Notes under the pieces: generated by a model
Database searches by the model: none
Told to the model about the DNA's origin: nothing
Seen by the model: the letters and a program-made list of their open reading frames with translations, nothing else
Assembly (NCBI RefSeq): GCF_002878395.1
Contig: NW_025841136.1
Span: 810,347-874,346, forward strand
Length of the DNA: 64,000 nucleotides
Origin: Capsicum annuum
Taxonomy: Eukaryota > Streptophyta > Magnoliopsida > Solanales > Solanaceae
Direction: 5' to 3'
Position numbers and translations under genes: made by a program
Shown here: positions 21,121-32,159 of the stretch, in pieces
Layout of the letters: the number at the start of each line of letters is the position of its first letter
Position numbering within the stretch: position 1 is the first letter of the stretch

Positions 21121-22415
21121 TGTAACGCCTCGAGTCTGTACCCCAAATGCGACACGGTGCTTACGACCTTGAAGGATCACAAGCTAACCAATGACTGGTA
21201 CCTGCAGTAACCACTGAATAATAATATTGAAATAGTGCAGAAGTACAGCTGAAATTCCATAAGGTTCTCAAAATACTGATATGAATACTGAAATACTAAA
21301 AATAAAACTGAATACTATCTAAGAAAAATAGGAAAAGCCACCAACTAACTCCGGCTACTAAACATACTGAACTAATGAAATAAATGAACTTTGTCCTTAA
21401 ACTATGAGGACTCACCACTATTTCTATTGCTTATAGTCTGAACTGCTAAGTACAGTCAGGAGCTCGTCCGTCTGAACCTATGATATTAGACATCATAGCT
21501 CAAAGAAAAAAAGTATGTGTCAGTACTTTGAATGTACTGGTATGCTAAGTGAGGTAAGGATGTATGCATGAACAATAACTGACTGAGTGAGAAGAATATA
21601 ACTGAGTAGGAGTACATGACTAACTGAACATGATGTAGCTACTGAGTATGCAATGCTACCCTCATAAAAGTATACTATTTCTGAGATTACATTGAAGCTG
21701 AGTATGAAGTTCACATAACTGAGTAACTGATATTTGAGGTTACTGATCACTAAATTTCTTATAATTAGGTTATTATGCCTGATAGTCCTAATCTTGTAGA
21801 ACTGAACTGAGTTCTGTACTTAGCTGGGTAACTGTGTCTGAAAGTCCTGGTCCTATAGAACTAAACTGAGTTTTGTACTGAGCCTGAAACTGAAACTGTG
21901 GGAGGTAATTATCTAACTAACATGCCCCTCTCTGAATTGATTGGGGTCCAACCTGTAACCACAGTTGGAAGGGTTTCAGTACCGTTCCATGAGTAAAGAT
22001 AAGTTGTTGAGTCACCCTCATCTAGCAGGTGCTCTGAATGAGAACGGTAGTACCCTCAACTAGAAGGTAAGACACCTCATCAACCCTCAACTGGAACATT
22101 GATATCTTAACCTACACTGGCTATGTAATTCTGGAATACAAGGACTGCTTCTAAGGATTACACCCTCTACTGGCAGGTGAGTTCCCATCCTTGGGTTCAC
22201 TCGGTGCTGAATCCTACTCCCAACTGATTAGACACTGAACTGATTTCTAAACTGTACTAGGCTTGACTGAACTATTACCAATCATGTTAACTGATAGAAC
22301 TGGACTGAGTTCTCTGAGTTTGACTGAGTTCTGTACTGACTAAGTACTACTAATCGTGAGATTACAGAGACTATTCTGTAACTACTTTAGCTCTAGGTCA
22401 ACCGCTAAGAGCTTT

Positions 22416-22435
22416 GGGTATTAGATACCCCCAGG
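22416..22435 (-). promoter_or_regulatory. Conserved small hairpin followed by CCCCCAGG motif in E1 LTR
   Basis: The plus strand reads GGGTATTAGATACCCCCAGG: a six-pair stem GGGTAT/ATACCC with a three-base loop. The equivalent place in E3 (47083-47101, opposite orientation) has GGGTAC...GTACCC, a paired change in the stem. The right E1 LTR has GGGTAATAGATACCCCCAGG, with one stem mismatch. Function unknown. Confidence 0.55.
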
Positions 22436-23119
22436 ACTCTATAGCTTGAAGAGTAAAGCATAGAATGATCTTGAGAAACATAACAATGTACACTTTTCCA
22501 CAATTCATTCATAGAGACATTTTATCAAGCACTTGTAAGGCATAAGCTTTTACATGATTGGGACCACATAATGACATGTCATGATTCAACTATTTACTTC
22601 ACATGGGCATTTTAGCAAACACTTGGGTAGCATGGATTATTTCACATGATAGTGGCCAACACATGAACATCATGAATACAATACTCAATTTCAAATTCAA
22701 GGGTTTAGCATGCAATTCATATAATTCATCACATAAACTATTTTAATTTCATGGAAACTTAAAATAAATCATGAATTGAAACCCAATCACTATCATGAAC
22801 TTGAATATAATTAATCTTGAAGCATGGAATTCATGAAAACTCAATCATGTATTTTTTAAAAGGGATTCTTGGGCTCTATGGGTGAAAGGAACCCATGGAT
22901 GAACACCAAATATACCTTGATTGTTAATTTTGTGGAGATTGGGGTGAGTTCTTGAGATTTGATTCTTGAACTTGATGAATCTAAGGCTTGTTATTGAGAG
23001 AATTTTGTGAAAACAATGAGCAATTATGCTATTTAGGGCTTTAATCCCATGTTATGGAGCTATTGGGTGAAGGTAAAATGACCCATTTGCCCTTAAAAAT
23101 ACGGAACAAAACTACAAAA

Positions 23120-23240
23120 TTTACTCGGACTGGACTGGCCAGGGCGCCGCGGGCTCTGGAGTGCTGCTCTGGGTAGGGCATCGCGGGCTGCATCATGGGC
23201 TCCCCCTTACACCGGACTAGACAGGGCATCGCGGGCTAAT
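23120..23240 (-). repeat. GC-rich repeated cassette in E1 3' LTR
   Basis: Three copies of a GGGCATCGCGGGCT-like motif, with ACTGGACTGG-type spacers, form a CpG-rich island in otherwise AT-rich DNA. The matching stretch in the other LTR (about 29910-30020) has most of the CpG sites changed to TG or CA. Confidence 0.8.
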
Positions 23241-23512
23241 CGCCCTGAGCCTCTGCTTAGGAGTTTCAGGCACACCCTTACGCTTGTCCAAAAATTCCAA
23301 AACTCACTCGAGATGTACTATTGACTTCCCCGATCATGAATCAACTTACAAACTAACTTTCTAAGGTCAGGAAGGTCGTAAATAAATTCCTCAAAGTTTT
23401 AGGGCTTTAGAAATGACTAAGTCCTAACACTTGGCTGAAATTTTCTAAGTCGATGACCTATTTTGGCATACTTTAAAGGACTTAAATGATTAGGATTCTG
23501 TGGGATCTTACA

Positions 23513-23527
23513 ATATCTCCCCCTTGG
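23513..23527 (-). promoter_or_regulatory. E1 polypurine tract
   Basis: On the minus strand, CCCAAGGGGGAGATAT abuts the 3' LTR start TGTAAGATCC. This is the expected primer for plus-strand DNA synthesis. The same 16 bases precede the 3' LTR of E3 at 51800-51815. Confidence 0.85.
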
Positions 23528-23799
23528 GAACATTCATCCTCAAATGAGACTGACTAAGCTGAGAATACTGATAGACTAAATTTATACGTTGAACATGTAC
23601 AACTGAAGCATGATTACATAACTAAAACTACTGATTTATTGAGTTATCATACTGAACATGCATAATTGTAGCATGACTGAGTTCTGAAGACATTACACAT
23701 AACTGAGCTATTTCATGAAGGTATGCATAATATGAGGATGTTATGTTATTGAACTGATACAGAGTTATAAAGGAAATCTGAGCGTGGAACTAAGTAAAT

Positions 23800-25130
23800 T
23801 CAAGAAAAACGGTTACCTTGAGCTGAGTCTGAGTTTGCGGAGAAAAGGTGAGGATACTTGGTCCGCATATTTGCTTCTGCTTCCCAAGAAGCTCTTTCAA
23901 CTGATTGATTCTGCCAAAGAACTTTGACCAAAGGAACTTATTTGTTTCTTAGTCTGTGAATTTGACGATCAAGGATTTCGACTGGGATTTCCTCATAAGA
24001 GAGACTGTTCTGAACATCTACACCCTCTATAGGGACTACAACCGTAAAGTCACCAATGAACTTCTTTAGCAAGGAGGCATGAAATACTGGATGTACTGAA
24101 GCTAAGTCTGAAGGCAACTCAAGCAAGCTACCTTTCTAAAACGGCTAAGAATTCAATAAGGACCGACATATCGGGGACTGAGTTTTCCCTTCTTGTCAAA
24201 CCTCTTCACTCCCTTCATAGGAGAGATTTTTAAATACATATTATTACCAATCTTGAACTCGAGATCTTTTCTTCGCACATCTGCATACGATTTTTGTTGG
24301 CTCTGAGTTATATTAAGCCTTTCCCTGATCAAGTAAACTTTTTCTAAGGTATCAAATACCAAGTCAAGCCCTACCACAGCGGCCTCACCCACTTCGAACT
24401 AACCAATGGGAGATCTACATCTCCTCCCATAAATTGCCTCAAATTAAGCCATCTAAATGCTGGAATGATAACTGTTATTATATGCAAACTCAATCAAGGG
24501 CAAGTGGTCATCCCAACTGCCCTTAAAGTAAATGGCACATGCTCTTAGCATATCTTCTAAAGTCTGAATGGTTCTTTCTACTTGACCATTTTTCTGAGGA
24601 TGGAAGGTTGTACTGAGGTGAACTTAGGTACCAAGACCCTTTTGGAATAATTTCCATACATGAGAGGAAAGCTGGGTACCTTTTTTTGAGATTATAGATA
24701 CTGGGACTCTGTGTAACTTGACCAACTCTCTGATATAGATTTTGGCATAGTCGTCGGATGAACAAAAGGTATGAACTGGTAAGAAATGAGATGATTTGGT
24801 CATCATATCCACAATGACCCAAATCGAATCATGCTCGCGGCGAATACGGGGAAAGCCCATCAAAAAATCCATGTTCACCTTCTCCTACTTCTAAGTGGGA
24901 ATACTGAACTCCTGGATAGGTCCACTAGGCTTCTAATGCTCGATCTTAAACTACTAACATATCGAGCACTTAGCTATAAACTCTGCAATGTCTATTTTCA
25001 TCCTACTCGACCAATAGATTTCCCATAAGTCATGGTACATCTTGGTGTCCCCTGGATGAATCGAGTAGCGCGCTTCATGCACCTCAACAAGAATTCTTTG
25101 CCTCAAAGTCTACCCTAACAATGCAACACA
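23800..25130 (-). pseudogene. E1 integrase and chromodomain, degraded
   Basis: Read on the minus strand from 25130. A HHCC zinc-binding segment (SIHPGDTKMYHDLW, then AKCSIC) keeps its His and Cys residues. The core follows: NMDFLMGFPRIRREHDSIWV, VDMMTKSSHFLP with the first catalytic Asp, and IISKKGTQL where relatives have SDRG, so the second catalytic Asp is lost. Past a frameshift come ALGT/HPQTD-like remnants, GPDLV-type sequence at about 24380, KSYADVRRKDLEFKIG (about 24255-24300), SPMKGVKRF, KLSPRYVGPY, LASVHPVFHASLLKKFIGD (about 24045-24105), LSYEEIPVEILDRQIHRLRNK (23940-24005) and a chromodomain end (LVKVLWQNQSVERASWEAE) to about 23810. The chromodomain targets integration to marked chromatin in this lineage. 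Stops and frameshifts make it inactive. Confidence 0.88.
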
Positions 25131-25189
25131 CCATCTTTCCCTTAGGAGAAAACCTCTACCTTATGATCTTTGACTGACTCTTTCAGCTT

Positions 25190-26800
25190 AACTAAACTGG
25201 GATCTTTATACTGCTTTTCTTTTAACTCAGAAATCAGAGATGATTCTGAACTATTCTGCACCCACACGCTACCTCTGCTGAATCGACTAAGCAGAAACCT
25301 AGTCGGGTAAGCTGATGAACTTCTTGAACTAACTTCTTCTTACCATCCTCAACATGTGCCACACTACCCATGGACAACCTACTAAGAGCATCAGCCACTA
25401 CATTGGCCTTACTCGAATGATATAAAACACTCATGTCATAGTCTTTCAACAACTTTAACCACCTTCTCTGGCGCAGGTTTAAGTCTTTCTAAGAAAATAT
25501 ATATTGCAAGATTTTATGGTCTGTAAACACATCAACAATACTCCATACAAGTAATGCCTCTAATTATTTCAGGCAAATACTATAGGTACTAACTCTAGAT
25601 CATGGGTGGGGTAATTCTTTTCATGGGGCTTAATCTAACTAGAGGAATAGGCTATGACTCTACTTCTCTGTATCAAAACACACCCAAAACCAACTCTTGA
25701 AGCATCACAATATACCATAAACCTGTCTAAACCATCTGGTAAAGTCAAAACTGGGGCAGTAGTAAGTCGAGTCTTTAACTCCTAAAAACTCTTATCACAA
25801 GAATCAAACCACTGAAACTTGACTTTCTTTTGGGTCAATCTGGACATAGGGGATGAAATAGATGAAAACCTTTCCACAAACTATCGGTAATAGCCAGCTA
25901 AACCCAGGAAACTCCTGATATCTGATGGAGATGGTTCTAGGATAGTTTCTCACTACTTTGTTTTTTTGAGGATCCACTCTAATGCCATCATTAGAAACTA
26001 TATGGCCAAGGAAAGCTACTAATCTTAGCCAAAATTTACATTTACTAAATTTGGCGAACAACTGATGGGATTTGAGAGTTTGTAACACTATTCTGAGATG
26101 GTTTGCATTATCATTTTCACTGCGAGAGTAGACAAGAATGTCATTAATGAAGACTGACGAATATGTCCAAGTACTACTTAAACACATGATTCATCAAGTC
26201 CATAAAGGCTGATGGAGCATTAGTAATACTGAATGACATAACTAGGAAATCAAAATGACCATACCAACTTCTGAAAGCTATTTTAGGAATGTCACATTCT
26301 CTAACTCTGAGATAATGATAGCCTGATATGAGGTCTATCTTAGAAAAATAGCTGGCACCCTAAATTTGGTCAAATAAGTCATCAATTCTGGGAAGTGGAT
26401 ATTTGTTCTTGACTATGACTTTATTTAACTGACATAGTCTATACACATTCTGAGAGAACCATTTTTCTTAAGCACGAATAGGACTAGTGCACCTCACGGG
26501 GAAATGTTGGATATGATAAATCCCTTATCTAGGAGATCCTTCAATTGTTCTTTTAATTATTTGATTTCTATTGAAGCCATTCTATATGGCAGGATGGAGA
26601 TAAGCTGAGTATCTGGAAAAAGGTCTATTCCAAAGTCAATTTCCCTTTCGGGAGGGACTCTTGGAAGATCGTCAGGGAATACATCTGAGATTTTATTTAC
26701 TACTGTAACTAACTCAAGGCTAGGAGTATCTGAACTAGAGTCCTTGATGTGAATGATATGATAGACATACCCCTTGGATATCATTTTCCTTGCTCTAAGG
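25190..26800 (-). pseudogene. E1 reverse transcriptase and RNase H, degraded
   Basis: Minus strand from about 26784: MISKGYVYHIIHIKD, then SDVFPDDLPRVPPEREIDFGIDL (the RT entry block), then [15 protein letters not shown]. The catalytic region is at about 26120-26150 ([11 protein letters not shown]), then [20 protein letters not shown] and [17 protein letters not shown]. Where active elements have F-I-D-D, this copy has F-I-N-D, so a metal-binding Asp is replaced. RNase H follows with a YPIHDLELV-type block near 25590-25620 and ends with KDYDMSVLYHSSKANVVADALSRLSMGSVAHVE (25340-25450). Several stops and frameshifts lie between the blocks. No intact enzyme could be made. Confidence 0.9.
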
Positions 26801-26864
26801 TATGAAATAAGTTGACCCTTAAGTGCTGAAGTACTACCCCTCTACTTAAGGATAGGTTCGTTTG

Positions 26865-27240
26865 AAAACTAAAAATGGACAATTTTTTTTCTGCAATCAA
26901 CTGAAGCATAGTGTGAAAGAAGCCAATCCATACCAAGAATGACATCAAAACTTGTCATCTCTAATTTTACTAAGTCTACTGAAGTAGCTTTCTGAGATAC
27001 CATAATCGGACAGTTCCTGTATATCCATCGGGCTATGATAGATTTACCAACTGGGGTAGAGACTAAGAAGGGATCTTCTAGGATTTCAGGACTGATACCA
27101 AAGTCAATAGTTGTGTAAGGAGTTACAAAGAACAAAGAAGCTCTTGGATCTAGCAAAGCATAAACATATAAATGATAGACTTGTAATATACCAGTGGCCA
27201 CATTAGGAGAACTTTACTAATACTTTCTGGATTGAAGTGC
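26865..27240 (-). pseudogene. E1 aspartic protease domain
   Basis: Open from 27201 to 26869 on the minus strand. It contains YALLDPRASLFFVTPY, the retrotransposon protease active-site region, in which the usual D-P-G-A has become D-P-R-A; then VDLVKLEMTSFDVILGMDWLLSHYASVDC, the conserved C-terminal protease block. The protease releases gag and pol products. The Gly to Arg change next to the catalytic Asp probably inactivates it (inference). Confidence 0.85.
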
Positions 27241-27249
27241 ATAGAATCT

Positions 27250-27745
27250 ATTTGGGCACTGCCCACTGGTGGCACTGGAAGTAGCATCCTGCTAATTCAG
27301 GCGACTAGACTGAGATGAGGGACGAAAATGTTGACTTCATGAACCTGACTGAGGACAATCTCTGATTTTATGGCCTGGCTTGCCACATCTAAAACATGAC
27401 CCACTATCAGCCCTACACACATCCTGATGCTTTCTGCCATATTTTTGGCAAGGAGGATTTGTCCGGCCACTCTTTGGCCTTGGCGTTCTAGCCCTCTTAT
27501 TCTTTTTCCCTCTTTGTCTACCTCTCTTCTCCTCACTCTATGGATCTTGAGTTATAATCCTAGATAGTATTGTAGCCAACTGATTGTTCTAGGCTTCTAC
27601 TAAATAAGCTAAGGTAGTGAAAGTTGTCTTAAGTTAGGAGTGAGACACATGCTCATTCAGGGGATCTGCCTGAATAGGCAGAGGTGCTAGCTGGTTTTTG
27701 ATTCTTCTTCTGTTAGTATTTTTAGGATACATATTTTGTAAATGA
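27250..27745 (-). pseudogene. E1 gag remnant with zinc knuckle
   Basis: A single CCHC zinc knuckle, CFRCGKPGHKIRDC, is encoded around 27345-27390 (minus strand) with all four zinc ligands intact. Upstream are basic residues (EGKRIRGLERQGQR, about 27460-27510) and, from about 27740, a gag N-terminus (NQLAPLPIQADPLNEHVSHS; then TTFTTLAYLVEA). The large central capsid domain that normally separates these parts is missing, so this copy could not have built particles by itself. Confidence 0.8.
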
Positions 27746-27939
27746 AATGAAGAAAAGGATTAGACTGAGAGTTTAAATTGAGCTCATACTCACTCGCACG
27801 AGATGAATACTGAAAGAAGGGAAACTTTTCCTAAAATGCCTCATAGCCTCTTATCCATAAGTGTGGTGCGCTAGACACCCATGCAAAAGTCTCTACTAGA
27901 CGTGGCTTTAAAATTTCCTAGAACTCTGTTGAACCTTAG

Positions 27940-27951
27940 GCTTTGATACCA
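27940..27951 (-). promoter_or_regulatory. E1 primer binding site (tRNA-iMet)
   Basis: The minus strand reads TGGTATCAAAGC, one mismatch to TGGTATCAGAGC, four bases inside the 5' LTR. The leader beyond it (27780-27939) is closely similar to the leader of E3 (48937-49090). Confidence 0.88.
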
Positions 27952-27955
27952 AGTT

Positions 27956-30292
27956 TGTAATGCCCCAATTCTGCACCCCGGATGCCACACAGTGCTTATG
28001 ACCCCGAAGGATCAAAAGCTAACCCATGATTGGTACCTGCTGTGAGCACTAAATAATAATACTAAAATAGTATGGAATTACAACTGAAATGTCATAAGGT
28101 TCTCAAAATACTAATATGAATACTAAAATACTAAAAACAAAACTGAATACTATCTAAGAAAATCTAGTCTAAAAGCCTCTAACTTTGAATATGGAGTTGA
28201 TGGGAAAATCCCCCAACTAACTTTAGTTAATGAACATACTGAACTAATGAAATAAATAAAATTTTCCCTCAAACTATGAGAACTCCCCACTGTATCTGTA
28301 GCTAATAGTCTGAACTGCTAAGTACGTCAGGAGCCTGTGAGTCTAAACCTATGATATGAGACATCATAGCACAAAAAATGAGTATGTGTAAGTACTTTGA
28401 GTATACTGGTATGCTAAGTGAGGTAAGGCAGTATGCAGGGGTTCATAGGCATGAACCATAACTGACTAATTAATAAGAATATAACTGAGTTATAGTACAT
28501 GAATAAATAAATATGTCATAACTACTAAGTATGCAATGTTACTTCCATACAAGTATACTATTTCTGAGATTACACTAAAGCTGAGTACTAAGTTTTATAA
28601 CTAAGTAACTAATATCTGAGGTTATTGATAACTAAATTTATAATAATTAGGTGACTGTGTATGACCATCCTAATCTTGTAGAACTAAACTGAGTTTTGTA
28701 CTGAGCTGGGTTACTGTGTCTGATAGCCCTAATCCTATAGAACTAAACTGAGTTTTATACTGAGCCTAAAAATGCCACAGGTAAAGATAAGTTGCTAATT
28801 TACCTTATCTGGAAGGTGCTCTGAATAAGAATAGTGGTACACTCAACTGGCAGGTAAGACAACACATCAACCTTCAACTGGTAGGTTGATGTCTCAACCT
28901 GCGCTGGCTACGTAGTTTTGGAATGGAAGGACTGCATCTAAGAATTACACCCTCTATTGGCAGGTGAGTCCCCACCTTGGGTTCACTCGATATTGAATCC
29001 TACTCCCAACTGATTAGATACTAAACTGATTTCTAAACTATACTAGGCTTGACTGAACTGTTAGTGATCATGTTAATTCACTGAACTAGACTGATTTCAC
29101 TGAGTTTGACGGAGTTCTATACTAACTGAGTACTACTAATCGTGATATTACTAAGAGTATTCTGTAAATACTTTAGCTCTAGGTCAAAAGCTAAGATTTT
29201 TGGGTAATAGATACCCCCAGGACTCGATAGCATGAAGAGTAAGGCATAGCATGATCTTGAGAAACATAAAAATGTACACTTGTCCATAATTCATTCATAG
29301 AGATATTTTATCAAATACTAGTAGGGTATAAGCTCTTACATGATTGGGACCACAAAATGACATGTCATGAATCCACTATTTACTTTACATACGCATTTTA
29401 GCAAGCACTTGGGGAGCATGGATTATTTTATATGATAATGGCCCACACATGAACATCATGAAAACAATGCTCAATTTCAAATTCAAGGGTTTAGCATGCA
29501 CTTCATATAATTCATCACATAAACTATTTTAATTTTAAGGAAACTTAAAATAAATTATGAATTGAAACCCAATCACCATCATGAACTTGAATACTATTAA
29601 TATTGAATCATGAAATTCATAAAAACTCAACATGTATTATTAAAAGAGATTCTTGGGCTCAATGGGTGAAAGAAACCCATAGATGAACACCAAACATACC
29701 TTGATTGTTAATTTTATAGAGATTGGGGTTATTTCTAGAGATTTGATTCTTGAACTTGATAAAGCTAGGGCTTGTTCTTGTGATGATTTTGTGAAAAGAA
29801 TGAGCAATTATGTTATTTGGGGCTTTAATCCTGTGTTATGGAGTTGTTGGGTGAAGGGAAAATGAGCCATTTGCCCTTAAAAGAAAGAACAAAACTGTAG
29901 ATTTACCCAAACTGGACTGGACAGGGTGTTCCGGGCTTTGGAGTGCTGCTCTTGGCAGGGCACCATGGGCTACATCGGGCTCCTCTCAGCACCGTACTGG
30001 ACAGGGCACCACAGGCTAATCCCCCTAAGCCACTATTTTTGAGTTTCAAACACGCCCTTACGCTTGTCCAAAACTTTCAAAACTTACTCGAGATGTACTA
30101 TTGTCTTCCTCGATCTTGAATCAACTTAAAAACTACATTTCTATAGTCGGGAAGGTCATAAATAAATTCCTCAAAGTTTGAAGGCTTTACAAATGACTAA
30201 GTCCTACCACTTAGCTAAAATTTTCTATGTATGGGACCTATTTTGGCATGCTTTAAAGGACTCAAACGATTAGGATCCTGTGGGGTCTTACA
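27956..30292 (-). repeat. E1 5' LTR
   Basis: Partner of 21121-23512, with the same order of blocks. It lacks about 110 bases present at 21900-22000 of the other copy and has about 45 bases more near 28160. The GC-rich cassette (about 29910-30020) is CpG-depleted relative to the partner. Confidence 0.92.
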
Positions 30293-30561
30293 CCTTCTCA
30301 TATTCTTGGATGGGACTCAGGCCAGTTGGACGAACATTTGACCTTTGTTAAGGAGCCTGTACTCATTTTGGCTAATAATGTGAGACGATTGTGCCCTAGA
30401 GAAATTTAAGTTGTCAAGATTCAGTAGAGACACTACCCAGTAGAGGAAGCCAATTTTGTGATTGAGTGTGAGATATAGGACCTATAACCTCACCTATTTG
30501 AAACTTTGGGTTTATACTAGTTTTTAAATTTTGGGGGCAAAATTTCCATAGTAGTGAATGT
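30293..30561 (+). pseudogene. Unit B chromodomain and 3' end, downstream of E1
   Basis: This continues the pol of unit B after E1: HILGWDSGQLDEHLTFVKEPVLILANNVRRLCPREI (30297-30405), then VVKIQ-stop-RHYPVEEANFVIE (to about 30470) and PHLFETLGL (30490-30515). It is the chromodomain region of a chromovirus polyprotein. A degenerate polypurine stretch with TTTTGGGGGCAAAATTT precedes the next LTR at 30562. Confidence 0.82.
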
Positions 30562-30966
30562 TGTAGTTACCATCTAGGTCATTTCATGTTTTCCCACTTA
30601 TTTTTGCCATCAGAGTCTTTCCATAGATGCCCCAAGTCATTTATGACTTGCTTGAACTAATAGTTTGGTTATTGGGCGGTTTGTTTGGTTCTTAGAGTCA
30701 ACTCCCTTTTTAGAAGTCTTTGTGGATTGCAAATAGCCACTGAGAAAAAAATATAGGAAAATAATCTTGAATGTGAATTCTGACTACTCCAGCAGCTCTA
30801 GGTCCTAATATGCCTAAACTTATTTAAACCTATTGGTCAAAAAGTTGAAATTAGAAGTTTAGGTATAGGATGCACATTTGGTCAAAACAACCTCGTATTG
30901 AAAATCCAAATTTGCCAACGCATCCTGAGCATTAAAATTAGTGTAGTTACATAGTTTACAAATCTC
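30562..30966 (+). repeat. Third A/B-family LTR, truncated after about 405 bases
   Basis: It begins TGTAGTTACCATCTAGGTC and aligns with 13434-13850 (shared CCCACTTATTTTT, AAGTCATTTATGACTTGCT, TTGAAAATCCAA, TTACATAGTT). Similarity stops at about 30966 (CTCATA), where the sequence becomes the leader of element C. The remaining 4.5 kb of LTR and the PBS are missing. Confidence 0.85.
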
Positions 30967-31139
30967 ATAATTACAAGAGCAAGTTTGTAGTATAGCTTTA
31001 CATATCAGTACAAAGACATTTGTATCTATCTTTAGGAGGCTATGCCAAATTCTTAAGAAAGTTCTATTATTTGACTTGTTATCAAGCAAATTTATGCACT
31101 TCTTGAATTTTAAACTTCATATTTCATTTCATCAACAGA

Positions 31140-32150
31140 TGGTGATGACAAGATAGTTGAAACTGAGAATAGTATTCATTCACCCATAGATAGGTCCTCA
31201 TATAGGAATTAAGATAGGGGTCATGTCAGGGTGACATCCTTGATATAGAGGTTAAGTTTGAGGATTTAGCTTATCAGCTTAAGGGAGTTAGTCCAATCTT
31301 AATCCTATAAGGTTTTGTGGCCAGCCTAGTATTACAGGATATTATGGTTTTAATCTTGAGTTTCTTAGAGGGTATGACACAGACATAAGCTCTACTTGTC
31401 ATTCCTGAATAGTCACATATTGTAGATAGGGTTCAACCTACAAAGTGAGTACTAGATTAGAGTTTTCAAACTATTACAAAACAACCATCTACTATTATAG
31501 ATCCATGTGCTGATGATTTTCCAATTTAACTTGTTACTCTACCCATTGTAGTTAGGCCAATTAAGTTAGTTGAGAAGTAGAAGATATTTGATAGATTTGT
31601 TAGGTTGGCTCCTCCTATATTTTGCAGTGTTCCTAAGGAGGATGCATATTATCTTTTAGTTATTTATTAGGAGAGGTTTCATAATCTTAGTTTGATTGAG
31701 TCTCATGGTCTAGATTGCACTACTTTTTAAATAGTAGAGACATCTGAGTAGTTATACAAATCTTACCTTGGCTATAGACCAGTAGGTTCACCTCCTATTA
31801 GATGGACATAAATCTACAAGGCCTTTCTAGAGAATTATATGCTTAGAATCATAAAGGAGAAACTGAGAGATTAGTTTGAAAAAACTAAAGCAGCGTACCA
31901 TGACTGTGACTGAGTATGAGACTAGGTTGTATGCTCTATCTAGGCATACTTTTATGAGTATACCTTCAAAGGAGGAGCGGATTAAGAAATTCATGAAATT
32001 ATTGATTACCATTCTTCATTTGGCTATCGAGTAGTTAGTGACCATTAGGGTACTTTTTAGTAAATAGTGGACTATGCTAAGAGATTTTGTAGACATGGTG
32101 GGTTTAGTGGTTCATCATCTCGGGGCAGAGATTTCTTAGGTGGGGTTCAT
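31140..32150 (+). pseudogene. Element C gag, degraded
   Basis: The retrotransposon gag domain is recognisable from about 31590: FDRFVRLAPPIFCSVPKEDAYYLL, ERFHNLSLIESHGLDCTTF, GYRPVGSPPIRWT, IYKAFLENYMLRIIKEKLRD, then MTVTEYETRLYALSRHTFM and SIPSKEERIKKF to about 32010. The upstream part (31140-31590) is low-complexity and frame-shifted. No intact zinc knuckle was found downstream. At least five stops interrupt the frame, so it is non-coding today. Confidence 0.82.
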
Positions 32151-32159
32151 CATTATTAG

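Larger units (their letters stand above)
21121..23512 (-). repeat. E1 3' LTR
   Basis: It contains blocks shared with the LTRs of E2 and E3 (about 21900-21972 and 22093-22222 on the plus strand), a small hairpin at 22416-22435, and a GC-rich cassette at about 23120-23240. The latter lies some 270 to 390 bases from the LTR's transcriptional 5' end. No protein is encoded. Confidence 0.92.
21121..30292 (-). mobile_element. E1: Tekay/Del-like Ty3/gypsy chromovirus with both LTRs
   Basis: The LTRs are 21121-23512 (3' LTR) and 27956-30292 (5' LTR), both TG...CA bounded on the plus strand (TGTAACGCC / TGTAATGCC to CTTACA). Flanks are CCTTA (21116-21120) and CCTTC (30293-30297), a 5-bp target duplication with one mismatch. 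The host reading frame of unit B continues across. The interior of 4.4 kb carries, in minus-strand order, gag remnant, zinc knuckle, protease, RT, RNase H, integrase and a C-terminal chromodomain, which assigns it to the chromoviruses; the clade name is from memory of this domain style. A PBS for tRNA-iMet and a PPT are in place. The LTRs differ at many sites and by indels of about 45 and 110 bases, so the insertion is not recent. Confidence 0.92.

Noticed and set aside
21121..30292. Endogenous pararetrovirus or retrovirus with envelope
   Set aside because: The order protease-RT-RNase H-integrase-chromodomain with paired LTRs, tRNA-iMet PBS and PPT is that of a Ty3/gypsy chromovirus. No movement protein, coat motif or envelope-like frame is seen.
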